Source of the DNA: an uncultured delta proteobacterium
Lineage (GTDB): Bacteria > Myxococcota_A > Polyangia > Polyangiales > Ga0077539
DNA length: 6,566 nucleotides
NCBI GenBank assembly: GCA_903885885.1
Contig: CAISKJ010001612.1
Coordinates: 1-6,566 of the forward strand
Reading direction: 5' to 3'
Shown: in pieces, positions 1-6,566 of the stretch
How the letters are laid out: every line of letters starts with the position of its first letter
How positions within the stretch are numbered: the stretch's first letter is position 1
Made by a program: the position numbers and the translations under genes
The notes under the pieces: generated by a model
The model's input: only the letters and a program-made list of their open reading frames with translations
What the model was told of the DNA's origin: nothing
Database searches by the model: none

Positions 1-491
1 CACGCCTCGATGCGCCGCGCCTCCTGCGAGGGCTTCTTCTTGGCGTCGAGGTAGGCGCGCGCGAGTTCGAAGAGGTCGCCGCTCGCGTGGAGCGACCGGG
101 CGCCCTTGTCGAAAGCCGCGAGGGCGTCGCGGCTGCGCTCGTGCTTCGCGGCGAACTGATCGAGGAGGGCCACCACGCCCCGTCGCTTCGCGGGCGCCCC
201 CGGCGCACACAGGTTGCGCGCGAGGGCCCGAACGAGCCCGTCGAAGGAGTCGAAGGCCTGATCCGCGAGCACCGTGACGCGGGCCGTGACGAAGCCCTCG
301 GCGAGGGCGCGCGCCTCGAGCGCGTCGAGCAGCTCCCACGCAAGCGCGGGCCGCGGCTGGCGCACGAAGACCACCTCCGAGCTGCCCGCGCGCGAGAGGT
401 CGTCGAGCGCCTGCGCCTCGATCGCGAGGAGGTGCTCGCGCCAGAGTGTGTCGAGGTTCGCGCCCTCGTGACCGCTAGACGTGGGAGTCAT
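1..491 (-). CDS. BrxD/DUF2791-like ATPase-family protein, N-terminal part (runs off left edge)
   Basis: The 163 visible residues begin MTPTSSGHEGANLDTLWREH. The order of elements resembles the N-terminal half of the DUF2791 P-loop family, which includes BrxD of BREX phage-defence systems. A beta strand (EVVFV, about 39-43) leads into a helix, followed by EGFVTARVTVLADQ (about 64-77), a long helix SFDGLVRALARNL, and AARRY-type helices ending EARRIEA with a probable Trp next, as in the family's 'EA..I..WL.G' segment. Where family members carry G-x-x-G-x-GK-T/S after the first strand, this protein reads RQPRPALAWELL, so no Walker A is visible. ATP binding may be lost, or the family assignment may be wrong. 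ATG at 491 is the first in-frame ATG after an in-frame TAG 16 codons upstream; there is no clear Shine-Dalgarno, and a TTG seven codons upstream is possible. It lies 98 bp after the winged-helix gene on the same strand, so is probably the distal gene of the helicase operon. Coding is well supported; the family call is tentative. Confidence 0.6.
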   Translation of the reverse strand, partial: MTPTSSGHEGANLDTLWREHLLAIEAQALDDLSRAGSSEVVFVRQPRPALAWELLDALEARALAEGFVTARVTVLADQAFDSFDGLVRALARNLCAPGAPAKRRGVVALLDQFAAKHERSRDALAAFDKGARSLHASGDLFELARAYLDAKKKPSQEARRIEA

Positions 492-513
492 CGCGCGGCG
501 AACATAGCGCAAC

Positions 514-529
514 GCCTCGGAGTCGAGGC
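514..529 (-). promoter_or_regulatory. Short stem-loop in the leader of the BrxD-like gene
   Basis: A perfect 6-bp inverted repeat, GCCTCG-ACTC-CGAGGC on the minus strand, lies in the 98-bp gap before the ATG at 491. No T-run follows, so it is not a standard intrinsic terminator. It could be an mRNA leader hairpin or a binding site for the small winged-helix protein encoded just upstream. In DNA this GC-rich a 6-bp stem can arise by chance. The rest of the gap (492-513 and 530-589) shows no convincing promoter. Confidence 0.2.
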
Positions 530-589
530 CTGTCTACGGCCGAACGCGCGACGCGCCTGATGGGTGTGCGGGTCCCTCACCGGGTGCGA

Positions 590-886
590 TCATTGACACC
601 CGAGCGCTGTGAGCCTTCGCTGAAGCCAGTCGCCGCCGCTCCGGGTGAGCGAGACCCCATGGTCGTTCACGGCGAGGTGTCCCTCCGCCACGAGCGGTGC
701 GATCGCGTGCTCGACGGCGGTCCCGAGCTCGCGCGCGAGGCCGAGCCGCTCGGCCAGATCGCCGACGGTGCAGCCCCCCGCTTCGAGCGCGTACGCCAGG
801 CAGAGTCGCTCGATCTCCTCACGAGACGGGCGCGCCTCCCGTTCGTTGCCCCCCGCACCGCCTCGCGCGTGCACTTCGCTCATCAT
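590..886 (-). CDS. Small winged-helix DNA-binding protein (98 aa)
   Basis: After a Gly/Arg/Glu-rich leader of about 20 residues, the protein has a helix (REEIERLCLAYALEAGG, about 22-38), a helix-turn-helix pattern (CTVGDLAERLGLA then ELGTAVEHAIAPLVAEG, about 39-69), and a short beta wing (HLAVNDHGVSLTRSG, about 70-84) leading into a last helix. This is the MarR/ArsR-like winged-helix arrangement found in small transcription regulators and adaptor subunits. ATG at 886 is chosen because AAAAGG sits 7 nt upstream; GTG at 889 and ATG at 883 are also in frame. The gene starts 41 bp after the helicase stop and is followed by the BrxD-like gene, all on one strand, so it is probably cotranscribed. 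It could autoregulate the operon or be a DNA-targeting subunit for the helicase. I cannot place it in a named family. Confidence 0.7.
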   Translation of the reverse strand: MMSEVHARGGAGGNEREARPSREEIERLCLAYALEAGGCTVGDLAERLGLARELGTAVEHAIAPLVAEGHLAVNDHGVSLTRSGGDWLQRRLTALGCQ

Positions 887-893
887 CACAGCA

Positions 894-909
894 CCTTTTC
901 CCTTCCTCC
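894..909 (-). promoter_or_regulatory. Purine-rich ribosome binding site for the winged-helix gene
   Basis: On the minus strand GGAGGAAGGGAAAAGG lies between the helicase stop and the tandem GTG-ATG-ATG start. The distal GGAGG is too far away (about 18 nt), while the proximal AAAAGG is 7 nt from ATG 886. This is the strongest Shine-Dalgarno-like tract in the window and supports translation of this small gene. Confidence 0.5.
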
Positions 910-927
910 GCGGTAGACCCGCGGGCT

Positions 928-3654
928 CTAACCGAGATTCGTCGCCCCCATCCGACTCGCTCGGATCTCGCGGTCGTAGGCCTCGAGAATGCGCGCGAGA
1001 AGGCTCATCTGCGGCCGCGTTTCACCGGGCTTCGCGCGCGTCATGTCGCGTCGCGCGTCCGCCGCCTCGCGGAGGTACGCCTCGATGTCACCCACCAGGA
1101 AGAGGCCCTCCTTCGCGCGGGTCAGCGCCACGTTCCAGCGCCTGGGCATGTCGAAGAAGGGGGTCGCGCGGCTCCGCACGAGCGAGATGAAGACGTAGTC
1201 GGCCTCGCGGCCCTGGCAGCGATCGAGCGTGCACACCTCCACGTTCGCCAGCGCGCCGAGCTTCTCGCGGAGCCGTGCCTCCTGCTCCCGATAGGGCGTG
1301 ATCACCATGATCTCTGCCGCCGGCACGCTCGCGCCGCTGCCCCGCATCGCCTGCCCGATGAGCGTCGCGATCGCCTCGACCTCTCGGGCGTTCGACTCCC
1401 CCTCAGGGCCGTCCGCTTCGACCGGGACGGTCCTCACGCGGCACCCCGGCTGCTCGTCGTGACGGCCGTCGACGAGCGCGCGATCAAAGTAGAAGAGCCG
1501 CCGCGGAACGCGCGAGAGCGACGCGTGCATCCGATACTGCTTCGCAAGCTTTCCCACGTGGGGCCGCACGGCTTCTTGGAGGGCCGGTCGCGCGAGCCGT
1601 GCGAGCTCGCGGAGCGGCGACACGTCGAAGTCCGCCGTGGAGATCCCCGTGAGCCAGTCGTAGACAGAGATCGCATTGACCGCGAAGCGCGTTGCGAAGG
1701 CGTCGACGACCGCGCCTCGGGCCTCGTCGGCGGCGTCGCGCGTGTCGAAGCCCCCGCTCGCGATGGAGAGCACGGCCGGCGACGGGAGCGACTTCTGGAG
1801 CCCGTTGCGGAAGCCCAGAAACCGCAGCCGCTGCGCGCTCCGACGGGCCCACGGCTGGGCGTGATACACGTTGAACGCGGTCTCGAAGATCGCGGCGGAG
1901 GCCCGGTCCTTCGGCTCCACGAAGCGCCGCCCGCTCGCGAACGAGGGGCGCGGCACCGTGAGGCCGCGCTCGACGAGCACGCGCACGCCGGCCGCGCCGA
2001 CGCCTCGAGACCGTGCATCCGTGATCGCCGCGCAGGCACCCTCGACGTCCTCGCGCGCGCACACGACGACGCCAGCGGCCCTCCCGGTGGAGTCGTACAC
2101 GCCCACAGCGGGAGCGTCCATGGGCAGAACGGCCTCGAGGTGAGCGCGGATCGCGGCGGCGGCGAGGCCCGGCGACGCGGCGGCGACGACCAGGCTCTCG
2201 TCCCGTCGCAGCGCGGGCTTCGTGCGCTCGAGCAGCGCGCCCACCGAACACGCCAGTTCGACGACCGGGGGCGTCAGGCTGTCGAGCGTGACGCCGTTCT
2301 CCTCGCTGTTGTTGAACGGCGGAAGCTGCGCAGGATCGCCCACCACGACCCACCGGCGCGCCTTGACGGCGACGGCGAGAAACTCGGGCAGGGTCATCTT
2401 CGAAACCTCATCGACGATGAGCACGCCGAAGGCCCCCGCGGGCGCGCGCTTCACGGCCTCGTGCGAGAGGATCCCGATGGGCGTGCCGCAGATCACCGTC
2501 TCGACCGCGGCGATCGCGGCGGAGAGCGGCGCGCGACCGCTCGCCTCCTTGTCTTCGAGGGCGAAGAGGCGCTCCGCGACCGGCAGGGCCGCGCAGAGTC
2601 GGCGCTCAACCCTTCGCGCGATCGTCGCGCCCCGACGCTGCTTCTTGGCCCCGAGCCAGTACTCCTGCGCCACCGGCGAGAGCTTGTGAGCGCGCGCCGC
2701 GAAGCGCACCGGCAGGGTGTGCAGCTCCATGCGATCGCCGCCGTTGGCGGGCGGCGCGACCAGCTTCTCGACCACGTTGTCGACGGCGACGTGCGTCGGC
2801 GACACGACGAGCACCTGCTCGCCGCGCGCGAGGTAACGCCGAATGATCGCCGTGATGACCGTGGTCTTGCCCGAGCCTGGCGGCCCCTCGATCACGGCGA
2901 AGTGCGGCGTGCTCGTGGCCTTGCGCACGCAGTCACGCTGATGCTCGTCGAGGCGCTCGTCGAGGAACGAAACGTCGACGCTCTCCGCCACCGGCGCCGC
3001 GGCGAGCGTCGCAGCGCCTGCGAGGCCGATGAGCGCGCGGAGGGGCCCGATGGGGCTGTCGTCGGTCGCGGCCTCTGCGCTTCGAAGGGCGTCGAGCTGA
3101 CGCTCCAGCGGAACGAGGTTCGGTACCACAGCGATGTGGCGGATGTGCGCGCGCGACTCCGGCGGCGCGGCGAGCCTCAGCGCGACGATCCGTTCGACGC
3201 CGCCCACCCTTTCGACCTCGAAGGCTACGAGCTCGACGCTCTCGGGGCGCGGATCGAGCGCGAGGAACTCGCGCGGCGACCGCTCCAGAAGGGTTCGTTG
3301 TGCATCGGTGAGGAGGGTGATCGGGCTCTCGACGGCGTTGTTCACCGTCTCGCAGATCTCTCGCTCGTACCCGCGCCACGCGTCATCGTAGTCAATCGCG
3401 ATGCGCACGCGGCAGGTGCCGTCGCTGGGATCCTCGCACCACGCGTCGCGCGGCGACGGGAGGGCCTCCATCGCGCTCGCCAACGCGAGAAATACCGCGG
3501 GAGTGCCGACCTGCATGGGCTCGCTCACGGCAGCGGGAGCGCCGACGACGCGGGCGATGAGCGGGCGATGAAGGAGCCTCTCGAGCTTCGCCCCGAGGCT
3601 CGCGCGAATCTCGGGAGCGAGGTCGACGGAATCATGAGCGAGGGTGTTTTCCAT
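928..3654 (-). CDS. UPF1-like superfamily 1 helicase (AAA_11/AAA_12) with a large insert
   Basis: This 908-residue protein carries a complete SF1B helicase motif series: Q-like LDEHQRDCVRKA (235-246), Walker A GPPGSGKTT (257-265), motif Ia SPTHVAVDN (285-293), Walker B VDEVSK (D415/E416), motif III GDPAQLPPF (439-447), motif IV KQYRMH (705-710), motif V TLDRCQGREADY (809-820) and motif VI NVALTRAK (841-848). UPF1-like helicases typically translocate 5' to 3' on single-stranded RNA or DNA. Residues 1-230 form an unrecognised N-terminal region. Between motifs III and IV lies about 260 residues, far more than in eukaryotic UPF1; I recall comparable inserts in bacterial relatives with a DEASK-type Walker B. 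ATG 3654 (MENTLAHDSVDL) is chosen because it falls after the sigma-like gene, with only a weak GGAT 6 nt upstream; the frame stays open to 4272 but overlaps that gene. It is probably the core enzyme of an operon with the flanking genes. DNA versus RNA substrate cannot be decided from sequence. Confidence 0.92.
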   Translation of the reverse strand: MENTLAHDSVDLAPEIRASLGAKLERLLHRPLIARVVGAPAAVSEPMQVGTPAVFLALASAMEALPSPRDAWCEDPSDGTCRVRIAIDYDDAWRGYEREICETVNNAVESPITLLTDAQRTLLERSPREFLALDPRPESVELVAFEVERVGGVERIVALRLAAPPESRAHIRHIAVVPNLVPLERQLDALRSAEAATDDSPIGPLRALIGLAGAATLAAAPVAESVDVSFLDERLDEHQRDCVRKATSTPHFAVIEGPPGSGKTTVITAIIRRYLARGEQVLVVSPTHVAVDNVVEKLVAPPANGGDRMELHTLPVRFAARAHKLSPVAQEYWLGAKKQRRGATIARRVERRLCAALPVAERLFALEDKEASGRAPLSAAIAAVETVICGTPIGILSHEAVKRAPAGAFGVLIVDEVSKMTLPEFLAVAVKARRWVVVGDPAQLPPFNNSEENGVTLDSLTPPVVELACSVGALLERTKPALRRDESLVVAAASPGLAAAAIRAHLEAVLPMDAPAVGVYDSTGRAAGVVVCAREDVEGACAAITDARSRGVGAAGVRVLVERGLTVPRPSFASGRRFVEPKDRASAAIFETAFNVYHAQPWARRSAQRLRFLGFRNGLQKSLPSPAVLSIASGGFDTRDAADEARGAVVDAFATRFAVNAISVYDWLTGISTADFDVSPLRELARLARPALQEAVRPHVGKLAKQYRMHASLSRVPRRLFYFDRALVDGRHDEQPGCRVRTVPVEADGPEGESNAREVEAIATLIGQAMRGSGASVPAAEIMVITPYREQEARLREKLGALANVEVCTLDRCQGREADYVFISLVRSRATPFFDMPRRWNVALTRAKEGLFLVGDIEAYLREAADARRDMTRAKPGETRPQMSLLARILEAYDREIRASRMGATNLG

Positions 3655-3730
3655 GGGGTGATCCAGCGTTTTGCGGTTGCAGCGTGAGCGATCGAGTGGG
3701 TCGTTGCGATGGGCTCGGGGCGCGAACTCG

Positions 3731-3755
3731 GCGGGGGAAGACGCATCGCCCCCGC
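3731..3755 (-). promoter_or_regulatory. Stem-loop in the sigma-like/helicase intergenic gap
   Basis: A perfect 7-bp inverted repeat, GCGGGGG / CCCCCGC, flanks an 11-nt loop in the 137-bp gap before the helicase. No T-run follows on the minus strand. Together with the hairpin at 3774-3790 it could slow or stop transcription, or protect an mRNA end between the regulator and the helicase. Chance pairing in GC-rich DNA is possible. No -35/-10 or sigma-54 promoter is visible in the rest of the gap (3655-3730). Confidence 0.3.
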
Positions 3756-3773
3756 GGCGTCTGACAGGTCTCT

Positions 3774-3790
3774 CGGCGGGTCTCCCGCCG
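3774..3790 (-). terminator. Hairpin immediately after the sigma-like gene (possible partial terminator)
   Basis: CGGCGGG and CCCGCCG form a perfect 7-bp stem with a 3-nt loop, one base beyond the TGA at 3794-3792 on the minus strand. It sits where an intrinsic terminator would, but no T-tract follows, so it may only attenuate read-through into the helicase or stabilise the upstream transcript. In very GC-rich bacteria such T-poor hairpins are common and often ambiguous. Confidence 0.35.
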
Positions 3791-3791
3791 C

Positions 3792-4382
3792 TCACGCGCC
3801 GAGCCCTGCGCTCCGGCGCGCGCGGGAGAGCACCTGGTCTACATTGGCCCGCGTGGTCTCGTGGGCGCGCGCGATCTCGTCGCGGGAGTGCCCCTCGGCG
3901 TCGGCGACGAGCATCGCGCGCTGTCGGTCGTTCATGCGCGCGAGGGCGGCGCGGGCGTCGAGGCGGTGGAGCGCGCCGCACTCCACAGCGTCGCAGGGGC
4001 CCGCCGTGTGCGCGCACCCCTCCAAGGCATCGGCCTCGGTGGCGAGGCGGGCGCGGCCGCTGCGTCGCCACGACACCGCGTCGCGGTAGAGCACCGTGCG
4101 AAAGAACGCCCGCGGGCGGTCGGCCTCGGCGATCTCGCGGCGCTTCGCCACGAGGGTCTCGAGCGCGAGGTCGACGCGGCGCGCCTCGTCGAGGTCGCGG
4201 AACGTGCCCAGCACCCGGACTCCCTCCGCGAGGGCGAGCTCGTAGAGCCTGCCGAAGGCCGCGCACGACCACGGCGACGACGCCCCGCGGATGGCGGCCG
4301 CGACGGGCTCCCAGGGGTCTCCCTCGAACGCACCGGCAACCGTTGACCGCGCAGACCGACGAATCCCGTACGACGTGCCCAT
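3792..4382 (-). CDS. Small sigma-70-family (ECF-like) protein
   Basis: The 196-residue protein has the two-part layout of small sigma factors. A region-2-like helical segment runs from about 40 to 112 (FGRLYELALAEGVRVLG, ARRVDLALETLVAKRREIAE, RPRAFFRTVLYRDAVSWRRS), and a region-4-like HTH spans about 143-192 (AALARMNDRQRAMLVADAEG, SRDEIARAHETTRANVDQVL, SRARR). Three Cys (122, 130, 135) and a His lie in the linker (CAHTAGPCDAVEC), which might bind metal or respond to redox state. ATG 4382 is preferred because GGGAG lies 8 nt upstream; an in-frame ATG at 4430 would add 16 residues and leave only about a 20-nt leader. It is the first gene after the sigma-54 promoter at 4476-4461, so the CARF activator probably controls it and, by read-through, the helicase operon. 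It may direct RNA polymerase to further genes or serve as a DNA-binding adaptor. Confidence 0.78.
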   Translation of the reverse strand: MGTSYGIRRSARSTVAGAFEGDPWEPVAAAIRGASSPWSCAAFGRLYELALAEGVRVLGTFRDLDEARRVDLALETLVAKRREIAEADRPRAFFRTVLYRDAVSWRRSGRARLATEADALEGCAHTAGPCDAVECGALHRLDARAALARMNDRQRAMLVADAEGHSRDEIARAHETTRANVDQVLSRARRSAGLGA

Positions 4383-4390
4383 CGTTGCCG

Positions 4391-4395
4391 CTCCC
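4391..4395 (-). promoter_or_regulatory. Shine-Dalgarno that selects the start of the sigma-like gene
   Basis: GGGAG on the minus strand is followed by 8 nt and then ATG at 4382. The alternative in-frame ATG at 4430 has no comparable tract, which favours the shorter protein. Confidence 0.45.
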
Positions 4396-4460
4396 GTGTC
4401 GAAGCCCCGGCGGTCGGGCGCGCCACCCATCGGCGCCCCGCTCGCAGGCAAACGAGACAG

Positions 4461-4476
4461 TGCAGCCCCGGTGCCA
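4461..4476 (-). promoter_or_regulatory. Sigma-54 (-24/-12) promoter
   Basis: Read on the minus strand from 4476, the sequence is TGGCACCGGGGCTGCA. The consensus is TGGCACG-N4-TTGCA. The -24 element TGGCAC is perfect, the -12 element CTGCA differs at one base, and the GG and GC dinucleotides are separated by exactly the required 10 nt. The predicted transcript start is near 4450, about 68 nt before ATG 4382. The gene immediately upstream encodes a sigma-54 activator with an intact GAFTGA loop. I found no similar element before the helicase, winged-helix or BrxD-like genes, consistent with one promoter serving the whole run. Confidence 0.78.
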
Positions 4477-4516
4477 CGCGCAGACCGATGCGCTTTCGCG
4501 TGGATTTGCGGGCCGT

Positions 4517-4554
4517 GAGAGTGCTCGATCACCGCTTCGAGAGCACGGGCTCTC
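4517..4554 (-). promoter_or_regulatory. Clustered inverted GAGAGC half-sites: candidate upstream activator site
   Basis: On the plus strand GAGAGTGCTC (4517-4526), GAGAGCAC (4539-4546) and GCTCTC (4549-4554) form overlapping inverted repeats. The cleanest is GAGAGC-ACGG-GCTCTC, 4539-4554, with GTGCTCGA / TCGAGAGCAC as an imperfect outer pair. The cluster lies about 65-105 bp upstream of the predicted start of the sigma-54 transcript, the usual place for enhancer binding by an activator, and directly after the activator gene. Assignment to this activator is inference. Confidence 0.5.
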
Positions 4555-4570
4555 CGTCTGGTGAGGGTCG

Positions 4571-6193
<1,623 letters not shown>

Positions 6194-6210
6194 GGCGCGA
6201 CGGTACCACC

Positions 6211-6228
6211 CCTCTCCAACCGGAGAGG
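6211..6228 (-). terminator. Perfect hairpin between the ankyrin gene and the CARF activator
   Basis: CCTCTCC-AACC-GGAGAGG (plus strand) is a perfect 7-bp stem with a 4-nt loop in the 42-bp gap. It begins 7 nt after the TGA of the ankyrin gene, so may be its terminator, though no T-run follows. On the minus-strand mRNA its 3' arm is GGAGAGG, an SD-like sequence leading into GGTGG before the activator start, so the hairpin could instead limit translation of the activator. It could also be an operator. Confidence 0.45.
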
Positions 6229-6235
6229 AAGCGAC

Positions 6236-6566
6236 TCAGTCGCCGCGCGCCGCGGCCACGAAGCGCGCGAGCAGGGTCTTCGATCCCGCCGCGGCGAACT
6301 CGACGGTGACCTTCTGGTCGTCGCCGCTCCCGCTCATCGCGACGACCTTGCCGTCGCCGAACTTCGCGTGGCGCACGGTCGCACCGACGGCGATCGCGGC
6401 GACGCCGATCGCGGCTGCCGGGGGCGCCTCGACGGGCCCTGCGCCCACGGCGTCGAGCGCGTGCATCACCATGCGCGCGTCGTCGCGCTTCGCCTCGCGG
6501 TAGGCGCGGCGCGCCACCTCGTAGGCCGTCGCGCCGTCGGGGCCCCGCGCGCGGGGGTCGGCGCCG
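6236..6566 (-). CDS. Ankyrin-repeat protein with PcrA/UvrD-like Tudor C-terminal domain, C-terminal part (runs off right edge)
   Basis: The frame stays open to the window edge, so the visible 109 residues are a C-terminal fragment. It opens with GADPRARGPDGATAYEVARR, which matches the end and start of consecutive ankyrin repeats (GADPN.RD..G.TALDLA). After a Pro/Ala linker (about 41-56) comes VGATVRHAKFGDGKVVAMSG (about 60-79) and KVTVEFAAAGSKTLLARFV (about 85-103). This is the small beta-barrel (Tudor/KOW-like) module known from the PcrA/UvrD C-terminus, which in PcrA contacts RNA polymerase; here it is probably a protein-binding module. Ankyrin repeats are also protein-interaction modules. 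Its stop lies 42 bp from the CARF activator start, so read-through is possible, but a hairpin lies between them and the domains suggest an unrelated housekeeping or signalling role. GTG at 6517 is an internal codon, not the start. Confidence 0.78.
   Translation of the reverse strand, partial: GADPRARGPDGATAYEVARRAYREAKRDDARMVMHALDAVGAGPVEAPPAAAIGVAAIAVGATVRHAKFGDGKVVAMSGSGDDQKVTVEFAAAGSKTLLARFVAAARGD

Noticed and set aside
503..540. TAGACA and TATGTT as a -35/-10 pair before the BrxD-like gene
   Set aside because: The spacer is 24 nt, too long for a sigma-70 promoter, and both elements are imperfect.
697..3687. A 996-codon open frame on the plus strand
   Set aside because: It is antisense to the helicase, whose frame carries a full set of SF1 motifs; the plus-strand product is Arg/Ala/His-rich with no recognisable domain.
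3655..4272. Upstream extension of the helicase frame
   Set aside because: It would overlap the sigma-like gene and reads as Arg/Pro/Gly-rich low-complexity sequence; the sensible protein begins at ATG 3654.
4383..4430. Alternative start of the sigma-like gene at ATG 4430
   Set aside because: In frame and downstream of the predicted transcript start, so not excluded, but it lacks a Shine-Dalgarno while ATG 4382 has GGGAG 8 nt upstream.

Overview
The window is very GC-rich (about 70% by eye) and every gene I can support lies on the minus strand. The long plus-strand open frames are by-products of the base composition. The gene content suggests a large-genome Myxococcota (Polyangia/Sandaracinus-like) or similar bacterium: a sigma-54 activator with a CARF sensor domain, an extra small sigma-factor-like protein, and an ankyrin protein with a PcrA-type C-terminal domain. 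That taxonomic guess rests on composition and family distribution only.

Read in the direction of transcription (right to left), the layout is: (1) 6566-6236, the 3' end of an ankyrin-repeat protein with a UvrD/PcrA-like Tudor tail; (2) 6193-4571, an RtcR-like sigma-54 activator with an N-terminal CARF sensor and an intact GAFTGA ATPase; (3) 4570-4383, an intergenic control region with clustered inverted GAGAGC half-sites and, about 40 bp downstream of them, a near-consensus sigma-54 promoter (TGGCAC-N5-CTGCA, with exactly 10 nt between GG and GC); (4) 4382-3792, a small sigma-70-family-like protein; (5) 3654-928, a 908-residue UPF1-like SF1 helicase with an insert of about 210 residues; (6) 886-590, a small winged-helix protein; (7) 491-1, the N-terminal part of a protein resembling the BREX-associated DUF2791/BrxD P-loop family but with no visible Walker A, running off the left edge.

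My reading is a signal-gated operon. The CARF domain senses a nucleotide or RNA-end signal, the AAA+ domain remodels sigma-54 RNA polymerase at the promoter at 4476-4461, and the sigma-like gene, helicase, winged-helix gene and BrxD-like gene are transcribed together. No CRISPR array, cas gene or rtcA/rtcB is present in the window, so this activator is paired with an unusual target set. The combination looks like an inducible anti-phage or nucleic-acid-stress module that I do not recognise as a named system. The promoter and domain motifs are visible in the sequence; the defence role is inference.
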